NCBI GenBank assembly: GCA_033439765.1
Contig: JAULSN010000009.1
Span: 682,001-746,000 of the forward strand
Direction: 5' to 3'
DNA: 64,000 nucleotides
Source of the DNA: Lasiosphaeria ovina
Taxonomy: Eukaryota > Ascomycota > Sordariomycetes > Sordariales > Lasiosphaeriaceae
Shown here: positions 1-9,716 of the stretch, in pieces
Position numbering within the stretch: the stretch's first letter is position 1
Layout: the number at the start of each line of letters is the position of its first letter
Translations under genes and position numbers: made by a program
The notes under the pieces: model-generated
What the model was told of the DNA's origin: nothing
The model's input: only the letters and a program-made list of their open reading frames with translations
Databases searched by the model: none

Positions 1-2536
1 TATACGTACGAAATAATGTCTATTATAGGGTCGCCGGCCTTATATATTCCCTTCTATTTACTCTCGAAGAGAGTCTTAACCGACTTACGAATAGTAGCGA
101 GGAAATTCCCGTTTAGAGCGAGCCGCGAGAAGGTGGTATATATATCATAAGTTAAATTCTTATTATACTTAATATCTAGCGTATATAAAGCGTTAATATA
201 TTTAAGTATAAGATTAATAGCCTTATAGCTACTTCTAGCTATTATATAACGAGTTAAACCGTCCTTTAGAATCGCCCGTATTATATAATCCTCGCTAATA
301 CGAGGGTATAAAAGCTAGGCAAAATATAATATTTCAGGGCCGTAATTCGACAACTTTCTTCCCTAGAATAATAATAGTAAGATCGGTATAATATCCCTAA
401 GGGTACCTTAGTCGCCGTACCGAATAGCCTTATATATTATAAAGAGTATCTTAGTATATTAAAGAAGCCGGTATTAGCTTCGGAACTCTTTATCGACGAT
501 ATCGCCCTCTTTAAGGTCGGAATAACGCCCTATCCAGGCGTCATATATGAATAATATCTCCTAAATAGAGTTAATTATATTATGAATTATATCGGGGTCT
601 AAGCACTTTAGTATCTCGAGGACCGTATCGACGTTAAGGTTATCGGTATTTATTTAGTTTTTCTTCTTCAACTCGTCAAAAATAAAGGCCAGAATTCGTA
701 TACTATAACCATATATTAATAGAGGTATAACCTAGTAGTATTTTATATTATTCTTCGTAATATTCTTACCCCGGTAGAAAAACTATATATTAGAAGAAAT
801 AATAGCGTTAGTAACGCTATTTTTATCGTTACTAGTATTCTAGAAAACCCCAAATAGTATCTCGATATAATTGAGCTCGATATAAAAGAAAGCAGGCATA
901 GGGATAAGCCACTTTTTCTACTCCTACTTCTCGCTAGCCTCTAGTTACGAGAGCTTAATACGGCGAATAAAGGAGGTTATTTTTATATCGCCGTAAATAA
1001 GAGTGAGGCGTTTATCGATATTAGACTATTAATCAAGTCTAAGCTTACGTTTAAAGAGCTCTTTATATAATTTATATACGCCGTCGATAGTTCCTTCGTC
1101 CTCAAATATAGTACCGAGCTATAGGTATAGAGAGGTCTTATATTTAACTCTCTTAACGATAGGCATATTAGGGACGTTCTTTATAAAGATCTTCATAAGG
1201 GCCTACTTTACGAGCTACTTTAAGGTATTATTAACGGTCTCCCGGCGCGGTAGGATATAATTAATAATTATCCTCTTCGTAAACTTCGTTCGAGGCCGGA
1301 AATTGGCCTTCTAAATAGCTCCCCCGAGTTCTAAGCACGATATAATACAGGCCGTAATAAGATTAACTATTTGATCCTTTTTCCCGCTAACTAGCTCTCT
1401 TATACGGCTTATAAAGTTAAAGTTATCGTAAATAATAAGGCCGTTAGGGTCCCTAGTAACTCTTCTAATATTATCCTTCGCTCTAGCTATTATATTATTA
1501 AGTATCTTATTTAGTATCTAATATAAAGGGATTAGACCAATATAAGTAAGGGTCTCTACTACGTGCCTTAGTGTACCGTTAGCGAGTATATATAGACTAA
1601 GAATATCCCTTAAAAAGGAGCTGTTATTACGTATATAGCCGCCTATAAATATTAAGGCGAGGAGGAAGATTTATAAGCTTTTTTTATCGTCAAAATCTAC
1701 GTTTACGAGCTATCTCTAGGTCATACGCTATTATAATATTAGAACTGATTTTTAATAAGAGAAAGACTTATAGGAATGGGATAGAGACCTATAGGAATAG
1801 GGTAGAGACCTATAGGAATAGGATAGAGACCTATAGGAGTATTATACATACCTAATTCTGGAGAACCTATAATAAAAAGGTTACTAAATTCGGGGCTTCC
1901 TTCTTTAAAGTTGGCCAGGCTTCTTTAAGCGTATTTTCGAGCTAAGTAGTATCGTAGACTTATATAATAGTTATAGGTATTATAGACTAGCCTTTAAATA
2001 GCTCAAATATACCAAAAGCCGGTTGAATAATAAGGAACTTCATTTCCCTACGTATAACGTGGCTGAAGGAGCTTACCTCGACGACGTAGTTATCGCTACT
2101 CACGGTAATGCCTTATAACTTGAGGGCTTCACGAATAGAAGGATTCATTAGAGCCTATACGAGTACCTGGTTCCTTACTCCAATATTCGGAGTACCCTCT
2201 TTAGTCCACCTATAGAGGAAGGTATCGAGGTTGTATCTCTAAGGGTCACCCCCCTGCCGGCGTATACGTTAGTAGTCGTTTTTCCGGTATTACTTCTATA
2301 ACCCGGTCGTTTTCTAAAGGATATTATCGGCTGGATTTATCGAATTATCTAATAAGACATCTTTATCGTTATCTTCGTCGTCATCTTCATTATATTATTA
2401 TTATTATTATAAGGAGAGCTCAGGGGTACTACCTAGGGCAGTAAGCTATAAGCTTAACCCATGCCGGCTACGTAGGGGCAAACGCCTAGCTACTATCCGA
2501 AAGGGCTAAGTCGTCATTTTCTAACGCGCCAGACAT
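1..2536 (-). pseudogene. RIP-degraded DUF6589-family gene, runs off left edge
   Basis: Read on the minus strand, one frame stays coherent from about 1500 down to base 1 although broken by many TAA/TAG codons, nearly all where Gln (CAA/CAG) is expected. Visible landmarks in order are LIIYDNFNF (near 1430), RLTLIYGDIKITSFIRR (near 1000), WLIPMPAFFYIELNY (near 900) and AIRYGDQGTLRDIIP (near 410). These match the pattern I know for fungal DUF6589 proteins (a D-N-F motif, then a Y/H-G-D-Q/I-x-T-x-x-x-I-R motif, then a W-L-x-P-x-P-A-x-F-H/Y motif). The function of that family is unknown to me; it is often found in repetitive DNA. CpA and TpG are almost absent and TpA is abundant, the RIP signature. 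The 5' end is uncertain: an ATG at 2536 (MSGALENDD) lies in another phase, so an intron or indel lies between. A 21-bp tandem repeat sits inside at 1765-1843. Confidence 0.6.
1765..1843. repeat. 21-bp tandem repeat inside the RIPed gene
   Basis: Unit GACCTATAGGAATAGGATAGA is repeated about 3.5 times with one or two differences per copy. The length is a multiple of three, so it would lengthen a protein without changing frame. Confidence 0.8.
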
Positions 2537-2698
2537 AATCTATTGACAATATTAGTACTGGAATAATCAGAAAAATACGCGCATTCGAATAGCACTAACC
2601 TCGCCTTTTTGCGCCTACTTTTGACGATGTTATTAAGGATTCAATTAACTAAGGGTTGCAGGATAGAGACCCCCTAGCGGTTCGATACGCAATATACA

Positions 2699-2859
2699 CT
2701 CAGACCAGTTCAGTGGCTCTTCTTCCCGGGTGTTGTGATTGGTTCAAATGTGTATTTGTGGGTCTTTGTGGGTCCCTGTCCCTTAAAAATCTAAAAAATC
2801 GGGGCCGCAGGCACCCCACTGGGGCGTAGCGCCTCTTTGAGCCACTGAACTGGTCTGAG
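2699..2859. mobile_element. Short inverted-repeat element (MITE-like), 161 bp
   Basis: A perfect 21-bp inverted repeat bounds it: CTCAGACCAGTTCAGTGGCT(C) at 2699-2719 and its reverse complement at 2839-2859. The interior holds GTGGGTCTTTGTGGGTCC and a GC-rich part (2801-2831) and has no ORF. Flanks show no clear target-site duplication. Its left end lies at the change from RIPed to normal composition, so it could instead be one terminus of a larger element to the left. The CAG..CTG ends resemble hAT elements, but that is a guess. Confidence 0.6.
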
Positions 2860-3640
2860 CTTGCTGAGATAAGCATGGTTATGCGTGCGTGCCCAGAGTT
2901 TTTTGAACAGCCAGAGTGGGTCCCTATCCCAGGCGACTCCCTTGCCTCTCGGCAGCGCTAGGGAAGTCGCTCCTCCCCGGCAGCAGCTTCAAGTTTGGCG
3001 GTGTGAGGTTCGCTAATCGCAACAGGCGGAGAAGCAGATAATTTGCGTGAATTCCTATTTAGCCCACCCGCAGTCCCTCCAGATGTTGTCCGCCAGTGGG
3101 CGCGGGGAGCGGGGCGCGGAGCCCATGGCGTTCGCTCAAGCGCTAGGAATGCCACAAGACAAAACCACTGCCCAGAAAAGCTACAAAGCGTGCTATAACG
3201 AATCAAAACCGAATAACACAAAAGAGAAAAAAATGGCCGTGTTAGTATGGAAGGTAGGTCCCGCATTTTCTATGGACAGAGTTTCACCGGCCCGGCTGTC
3301 TGCCTCGGCCACATTGCCAGCTCATGCAGGACACTGATGACAGCCTACTCCGCTCACACCATCAAACATGAGGCGCAGGGATGTGGCTTGGTTCTGCACA
3401 AATTTGGTGTTACTGAATCAGCTGCAGAGGGGTCGGGATTGGGGGCTGCTAACTAAGGTAGGAATCAAATGCCTACGGCATCTCCGGAGATAACAAACTT
3501 AAGCGGCATTATCGCAGCCGCCTTCCAGAGCTCAACCTGGCAGGCTGGCTCGACCAATCGGCCACGGCTTCGCTTCAGTCAACCTTCTCCAAAAAGAGCG
3601 AGCGCACATCTTCTCCGGCACCTGTAGCGCCTGGTACGAC
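2860..3640. other. No recognisable gene
   Basis: Normal base composition, short open frames on both strands without family motifs. I see nothing I can support as a gene. Confidence 0.5.
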
Positions 3641-3699
3641 GGAATAGATTCTTCCTCGGCCATTGCCTCCTTCCACACATCACACATCGTGCGACTGCG

Positions 3700-4690
3700 C
3701 CTCGAAGCTCAAGTCCATGGGCAGCTTACCGTCGCCCCCCCCCCCCCTCCCCCCCCGCCGCTGCCCAGCCCGTCATCCAAGGCTGCCCTCATCTCCGACC
3801 CGGAATGAAGCCTTGTTGCTCGACGCACCGGCGACAACGTTGCTGCTGCCGCCACCGGCCGCCACCTTCTTCTCCTCGATCTGTCTGTTGCGGACGGCCT
3901 TCAGCTCTCCAGATGTCACCTTCATAGCATCTTCTCGTCGGAATGCTCGTAGCAGACCTGCACAATGGTGCCGAGGTCGCTCTCCGTCAGGTCCGACTGG
4001 TCGACCGACGAGATCATCAGGGACACGGCCAGCACGTTCTTGGTCACCTTGGTCAGCGTGTCGCTGGTGAAGATGTACGTGTAGAGATGCATGTCGACGC
4101 GATACGGGTAGCCGAGGTTGCCGACGGTGACGAAGCTGTGCGGTTTTGTTTTTTCCTGTCAGCCCCTCCGCTTTCTCGTTGGCTTGCTTGCTTGCTTGCT
4201 TGCTCTTTGGGGCTGAAGATGAAATGCGTTGGGAAACAAAAAAACATACTACATGGATGACTCGTTGGAATTGACCGACGACGACCCAAACAAGGCGTCA
4301 AGCGCCGTGCCGTGCTCAGGGCGTCACCAATGGCGGCCGCCACATTCCTTATTGGCAAATGCTTTGTAGATTGTCTTGACGTGTTCGGTGATTAGCTCTG
4401 CCTTGTTGTCGACCGAGGAGCACTTGATGACGGTGTCTTCGCGGATGAACTTGCTGACTTTGATGCGCGTCGAGTCCGACGCGTCCTTGTTTCGCGAGCC
4501 TCAGCCTTCGACTTCGAGTGCATCATTGCCCTGGATTGGGTGTCTCGGGCTTACTTGGTTTGGGGCTTTGAAGAGCGCCCTCTGCAGCTTGGCCAGGTCT
4601 ATGAGCGAGTTGAGGGCGGCGTTGGTAATCTTTTCCGTGTCATCGCTCACACCCATTAGCTACTATTCGAGCACCAGAGAGGGAGGACGA
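3700..4690 (-). pseudogene. Decayed exons of an unrecognised gene
   Basis: On the minus strand four coding-like stretches follow one another in different frames: one starting at an ATG near 4660 (MGVSDDTEKITNAAL...) and ending at a GTAAGC donor, one around 4450-4340 (STRIKVSKFIREDTVIKC... to FANK), one around 4130-3930 (GYPYRVDMHLYTYIF... to CYEHSDEKML) and one around 3920-3780 (KVTSGELKAVRNRQIEEKK). Codon use is GC-rich and protein-like. A (CTTG) run at 4183-4203 and a poly-C run near 3737 interrupt it. I do not recognise the family. It is either a multi-exon gene with unusual introns or a broken fragment; the frame changes favour the latter. Confidence 0.35.
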
Positions 4691-4825
4691 GACCCATTCT
4701 TGTGATAGAAAGGTTAGTTGTCAATAGAAGACTTTCTGTGTTTGGAGGGGGTTTGCAAAGCTGGCCGTGCTGCCTGGTCAGATGCGATAGCAAGGCCGAG
4801 AACTTTGGAGGAGCTGGGCCGTCTC

Positions 4826-4850
4826 GGGGGGGGGGGGGGGGGGGGGGGGG
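4826..4850. repeat. Poly-G tract, 25 bases
   Basis: Uninterrupted run of 25 G. Homopolymers of this length are error-prone in assemblies, so the real length may differ. Confidence 0.9.
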
Positions 4851-4859
4851 CAGAGAGGG

Positions 4860-5400
4860 AGTTGCCTCTGTACTGAACTACTCATCAAATTATCATATCT
4901 GCCTAGCCCATTCCCTCGAGAAGGTCTTGGCTAGGATCGATACCGCACTGATCTTCTATCTCCATGTCATGTATACGATTGATGCTACGCTGTTATGTGC
5001 GCGCCTAGGCCGTTCATCGGTGGTCACTGTGCAGGCAGCCGGTGAGGCCAGATCGCGAACCACGGTTTATATTGCTAATCACTTACAGGAGCAGCGAGGC
5101 ATATGGCTCTTCCAACAAAACAGGGTCCGCCAGACCATGTGATTGCTGTTAATGATTTTCGCCAATAACAAAGTATGAGTGCCCCCTAGCAAAAGCCTTA
5201 TTGCAGCCCAAACTCTCCTGGACGCGATAAGCATCATCAGTTAGCCGATGGCGCCACTGACAGCCGAGGTGGGAGCAGTTATTGGGTTTCCGTACGAAAG
5301 TAGGCGCAATGAACTGAATTGTGGGATTCATTCTCCTCGCCATCTTCTTTCGACATCATCTCTTAACACACACCTACAATACACTTGACCAAACCTATCT
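4860..5400. other. Upstream region of the F-box gene, no gene seen
   Basis: Non-RIPed DNA. The stretch 5345-5407 is CA-rich (CACACACCTACAATACACTT) and ends in CAAAATGGG, a fungal-type translation start context. Short open frames here look like chance. Confidence 0.4.
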
Positions 5401-5407
5401 CGACAAA

Positions 5408-6493
5408 ATGGGTCGCATTTTTCTGTGGCTTCGGTATCGCCTCCCGGGATACCGACGGAGGTTATCAGCTCAGGAGCGGTGCACCCTGAAGATCCCCACC
5501 GAGCTCGTCGACATGATCATGGAGCACCTTCCGCTAGAAACGGCCATTGCGTTCGCCCTGACCTGCCGCGCGCTTTTCGTCAAGCATTTCCCAAAATCGG
5601 CCCAGCTATCCGTCCCCGCCAGAGCAACACTGCTTCTATGGCTCGAGCAAGACATCCCAAGCGTCTACTTTTGCCACGGTTACACCTGCCTCCACCGATG
5701 GCGCGCGGCGGCGCTGTAATTTAGCAGCCGCATATTATACGACGGGCCATACTGGTAGAATTATCGCGATATCGAGGGCGTCATGAGTAAACGCGTATTA
5801 CTCTTTTAGTCTGGCCTCATATATACCTGGGCCCGGCTTATCATGAACCGCCATCTCTACGGGGCTCGTCACGGCCCTCCTTTATAGGATATTAAGGCGA
5901 CCCGACGTATACGCGATTACTCATTTGGTATTAATACCACGGATTTTTGGAGTACCAAGATCATTAGCAATAACCTCTATATCTATAGTACTATGGTATT
6001 TCGGTAGGGTAGGAGAAAGGGAAACGCGCAATTATTAAGGACCTTTATTAAACGCTTTGAAGACTCCCTAGTATGCTATTACCTTCGGGTCGCTATTATT
6101 CCTGAGCTATGCCGCGTTGAAGAATCCTTAATACCCTTCTATCCAACCTCTAGGAGTATTCGGTCGTACCCCTTTTGTTTTACCGACTTTCAGATACGTA
6201 TTACTTTAGGGGATTCCCCAAGACGAACGACTCGAAAGTCTAGTCAACGGGAGCTTATTGAAGGCGAGGATTAGTCTATCGAAGTCACCCGGTAGTATAA
6301 CCTTGGAGGGTGTCGATCCCTATACGATCTAGAATGGCGTAACCTTATAACCAAGCGTACCTCTAGAATATCGGTACGAAGAGAAGACATATACGGGGTA
6401 GGGATGGTATATAGAGTATGGATGGAGGAAGACCTGGGTTCTACGCCTATAATGGAGATAGCTATATTTATAAATAGCTATGATATTATTTAG
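5408..6493 (+). pseudogene. F-box protein gene, 3' two-thirds inactivated by RIP
   Basis: The ATG at 5408 (context CAAAATGGG) opens a frame with an N-terminal F-box: KIPTELVDMIMEHLP at about residues 30-44, then FALTCRALF. F-box proteins bind Skp1 in SCF ubiquitin ligases and recruit targets; many fungal genomes hold large divergent sets. The frame meets TAA at 5717 but continues coherently in the same phase to 6491 through stops at 5756, 5807, 5885, 6005, 6272 and 6293 (seven internal stops, all TAA/TAG). Six of the seven codons are TAG, as expected from CAG under C-to-T change at CpA. From about 5720 CpA/TpG become rare, while 5408-5719 has normal composition. The full reading would be about 361 codons. 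A 103-residue product ending at 5719 is possible, carrying only the F-box. Confidence 0.75.
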
Positions 6494-7650
6494 GTATCGG
6501 GTAACTCGGGCGCGGGAAAGGCGTAGCGGTTGCCTCCTCTACGTTGGTTCGGAGGTCTAGGAACGGGAACGAGGAATCGCGACCGGCCGAGAGGAACGAT
6601 ATAAGGCACGGCAAACTCTGAAAGGCTCATATTACTATGTGGCAACTCAATACGCAGAATTTGAAAGCGAGAGATGGGGGAATCATCGATCAGGAGCCGT
6701 GGTCCGGATGGCGTCGTGTCGGATGCTTGATGTATGCTCCGTAAAACCTCGAGTACATAGCGCCTACGTCCAGGACACCTCAAGTCACACGCATTCAGCA
6801 TACTACGAGCTCTCCATTTGTCTTCGTGCTACGAACTGCTCATTATCGCCATTGTGTCCACCCATGCACCCCACCCCCAAGTCGTCCCATGATCACTGGT
6901 GAACCTTGCTGTGAGCCTAGGAACTGCGCCAGAGGTACCCGAATGGCGACCGGGAGTGTGTCTGAAGGGAGTCGAGCAGAAATCCGTCAATAGAAGCTGA
7001 AAAGGGCTGTGAGGGGGCTGCCGCTGCTTTCGGCGGGCTTCAGAAGGCCCAGCCGAGCCCATTACCTGCTTCGAGTCCGTCGAGACGGTCACGACCCGAG
7101 GCGCGTACCGGCAGTGGGGAACCGAGGACGGAGGGGAGAGACAGGATGGAGTTGAGGATCAAGGATAGGATGCGAAAGAGAAACGCCGGTTGTTGAGATA
7201 GGCTCGAAGACGGTCGGAGGACGATTGGAATGCGGCTGGAGAACGGCTCGCTGAAGAGGTTCAATATGGAGGCAATCCTGTGAAGCGAGTCAAGTGGAGG
7301 AGTACGCCGCAGGCACTGGGGGTCCTAGGGGGCTTGCCCCCTAGACATCCAACAATTAGACCATAAACATCGAAACATCGAATTATCACGAGAATTTGTT
7401 TTGGTATTGAGGGGGTAGAATCCGTTGTCCTGAAGTTTAGCCGGTGCGGGTGTGTACCTTCAACTTTCTTGCCAGCTCCCCCGCCAAAATAAACCACTTT
7501 CTTTCCACAGACTCGTAATCTAACCTCAATCGATCGCACGTACGATTCATCGCTTTCAGCTATAAATAAGTACGCCGAATACTTCACGATCGTTACCCCA
7601 TTAATCTCTACTAATATATTACTAGGAACGCGTGTTTTTCGAGCCGTCGC
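6494..7650. other. Intergenic region, no supported gene
   Basis: RIP composition fades after about 6500. Several minus-strand open frames (for example 7261-7587) look protein-like in parts but carry no motif I know. A perfect 20-bp palindrome lies at 7325-7344. Confidence 0.4.
7325..7344. repeat. Perfect 20-bp hairpin
   Basis: CTAGGGGGCTTGCCCCCTAG is fully self-complementary apart from a 2-nt turn. It lies in no gene; possibly the end of a decayed element. Confidence 0.7.
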
Positions 7651-7655
7651 GATAG

Positions 7656-8969
7656 TTACGGTCGGAGTCCCTCAATCGCAGCCACACACCGCCCGATCCG
7701 CCAAATCCAGGCGGCGGTAGCGAGCCTCCCGACCGCCCGATCCTACCTAAAGAGACCCCGGACGATCAGATTCCTCCCGAATATAAGAGATGCCGTGGTT
7801 GTAGCCTGGTCAAACATAACCAGCACTTCATACGGGCTCCAGGTACCAGGCGTCCTGGACTGATGGTCAATTGCGACTAGGGGGGTGCCTCGCTAAGCTC
7901 GCAGCTCGGGCGTAAGGCTTATATTTTCGTCTTAGCGGGGCAACCTAACCTTTCAACGCAACACAATTTTCCAGGAGCGCACCACATCTTCGTACACACT
8001 TTACGGGCCGCGCCAGCCCGCCACGGTTTCGCGAGTACCATCATTCAATCGCGTATGTTCCATTCTATTAGGCGCGTAATTTTCGTAACACTGCTAACGC
8101 GCGCGCAGGAGAAAATGGCCGAAACCCCCGGCTTCCGCTCTTCGGGGCTTATCGCTTCGGATATCATTGGCAGCCCCGCGACCGAAAACCCTGCCCTGGG
8201 TGCAAATACGGGACTGTCGGTAGCCGACGTCTTCAGCAACATGGGCGGCCTGAAGCAATCTGCGGCCATCAAAACCATGCTGGATGAGCCCGTAAGTCAA
8301 ACCAGAGCGTGAAACGGCTTGAGAGATAGCAACTAACAGGTGATAGATGGTCCGTAACGCCGTGCTCCGGGACGGAAAGGAAATCGGCTGGGGCTGTGAC
8401 ACGAACGTTGAGGCCGTTCTAATCACCATGACGGGCACGGTCCGCAACCCGCCCTGCCAGTCTTGCTCTGACGGCAGCGGCCCCTTCACTACGTGCGTGA
8501 CGCACGACCGTTTCGGGAAGGGTTCCTGCGGCGGCTGTCACTACAATTCAGACGGTAGCCGTTGCACGTTCCACGCGAGGCACACCCAGCAGCAGAGCCC
8601 GCAAGTTCCCGGCACCCCTCGTTAATGGTCAATTGCGATACTTGCCGTGGTTTGAGCACCAGCGGCGACCGCTCTACGATTCGTGAGCTTCTCTCGGGTC
8701 TACCGCTCATGCCCTCTTCAAAGCGTACTCCCGATGTACTGTCCTCGCCAGAAGGCCGTGCCTCTCGAGCCGCCTTAATAGATCACGGTCCTCTTCGCCG
8801 GCCTTCCGGTTCGCCTCCGCCGCAGCCGCCCGGTCTTCGTTCCCTAGTATCGCTTGGAGTTGGAAGCCTTCGTCTCGGTAGTCGTGCCTTGACACCGATC
8901 CTTGCGGGCAGTCACCAGGGCCTGCACTCGGCAGTCCTGTCGGGCCAGTCGACCTTCGGCTACGAGTGA
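7656..8969 (+). pseudogene. Cys-rich ORF split by the DUF3716 segment
   Basis: A Pro-rich frame (7656-7876) leads into CRGCSLVKHNQHF and LMVNCD, then stops at a TAG. The same frame resumes at 8625 with LMVNCDTCRGLS and runs to 8969. Together the pieces give C-x2-C ... C-x2-C, a pattern typical of small zinc-binding motifs. ATGGTCAATTGCGA occurs at 7863-7876 and again at 8625-8638, exactly 762 bp (a multiple of three) apart. I read this as one gene interrupted by a segment carrying the DUF3716 gene, or as two related copies of the motif. The part after 8690 may not be coding in this frame: the opposite strand (about 8720-8900) has a helical, Ala/Glu-rich reading instead. Confidence 0.4.
8115..8625 (+). 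CDS. DUF3716-type small zinc-binding protein, one intron
   Basis: Exon 1 starts at ATG 8115 (AAAATGGCC context) and ends at 8291. The intron is 8292-8346 (GTAAGT donor, CTAAC branch, TAG acceptor; phase 0), and exon 2 runs 8347-8625, giving 151 residues. Exon 2 shows PPCQSCSDGSGPFTTCV, then GSCGGCHYNSDGSRCTFH: the C-x2-C, G-x-G-P-F, C-x2-C and R-C-x-F arrangement of DUF3716, a fungal domain of unknown function. A second intron-like stretch, 8053-8108 (GTATGT...CTAAC...CAG), precedes the start, so an untranslated 5' exon is likely. The stop codon overlaps the first base of the right-hand 14-bp repeat. An alternative in-frame start at 8055 would lie inside that upstream intron and is less likely. 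Confidence 0.65.
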
Positions 8970-9119
8970 TGGCACAAAGCGGGGTTGTCCTTACTGATTT
9001 CTTAGTAAAATGCCTCAGCCACCCATTCTTTCGAGCGAAGCGAGGACAGCCCGCGGCAGGCGCCGCCGGAGGCATCTGTTCAGCTGACCCCTTCCTGACT
9101 GGTCAGGTGGCATATTTTA
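8942..9119 (+). repeat. Dispersed repeat family R, copy 1
   Basis: Matches 16661-16836 and 62401-62550: CCAGTC(A/G)ACCTTCGGCT at the left, GCGGGGTTGTCCTTACT in the middle, a GC-rich hairpin (9033-9076), and CCTTCCTGACTGGTCAGGTG at the right. This copy lacks the left 180 bp seen in copies 2 and 3. Confidence 0.85.
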
Positions 9120-9183
9120 GCATCCGCTTCTTGTTGGACAACTCTAGCTCTTCATCCCCTCACTTCATAGCGATGGCTAGCAT

Positions 9184-9385
9184 GACTTTCTCTCTCAATC
9201 TTGAGACTCCGATTCCGACAATGGCATGTTGCTAAAAGGCCATGGGTGTCAGTCCGTCTCTAGTTAGGGTTATATTCGACTTTCTTTCTCAATCTTGGGA
9301 TTCCGATTCCGACAATGGCATGTCGCTAAAAGGCCACGGGTGTCAGTCCGTCTCTGGCGAGGGTTATATTTGACTTTCTTTCTCA
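9184..9385 (+). repeat. 94-bp tandem duplication
   Basis: GACTTTC(T)..CTCAATCTTG begins at 9184, 9278 and (partial) 9372, giving two full units with a few differences. Each contains GATTCCGACAATGGCATGT. It lies between the R copy and the gene at 9717. Confidence 0.85.
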
Positions 9386-9716
9386 TTATTGAGGTAAGTA
9401 CGAACTTGCTTCACAGTCAGCACCTGGTTCATTTTGGCTGACTCCACCTTCAGAGCTTCACTCTTCTGCGCCCTTAGCATACTTTGTCGGTGGTCCTTCC
9501 TTCATCAACCTAAGGTAAGGACGCTTTAGGTTCGTTCTTACAGTTAGGCGCCCCCTAACAAAGTCAGGTTTCTTTGGTGTAGTGGGGGAGCGGGGAATCA
9601 GGTTACGTGACGACGTTACAGCAAAGTACAAATACCGGTAGACGGGTCCGACAGCACACAGACTTTCTTTTCCATAAACCACAATTTCAGAGCACTTTCT
9701 TTTCCAAAACGTCAAG

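Noticed and set aside
2699..2859. hAT transposon assignment
   Set aside because: Ends are CAG/CTG, but no 8-bp target duplication or transposase could be found, so only MITE-like is claimed.
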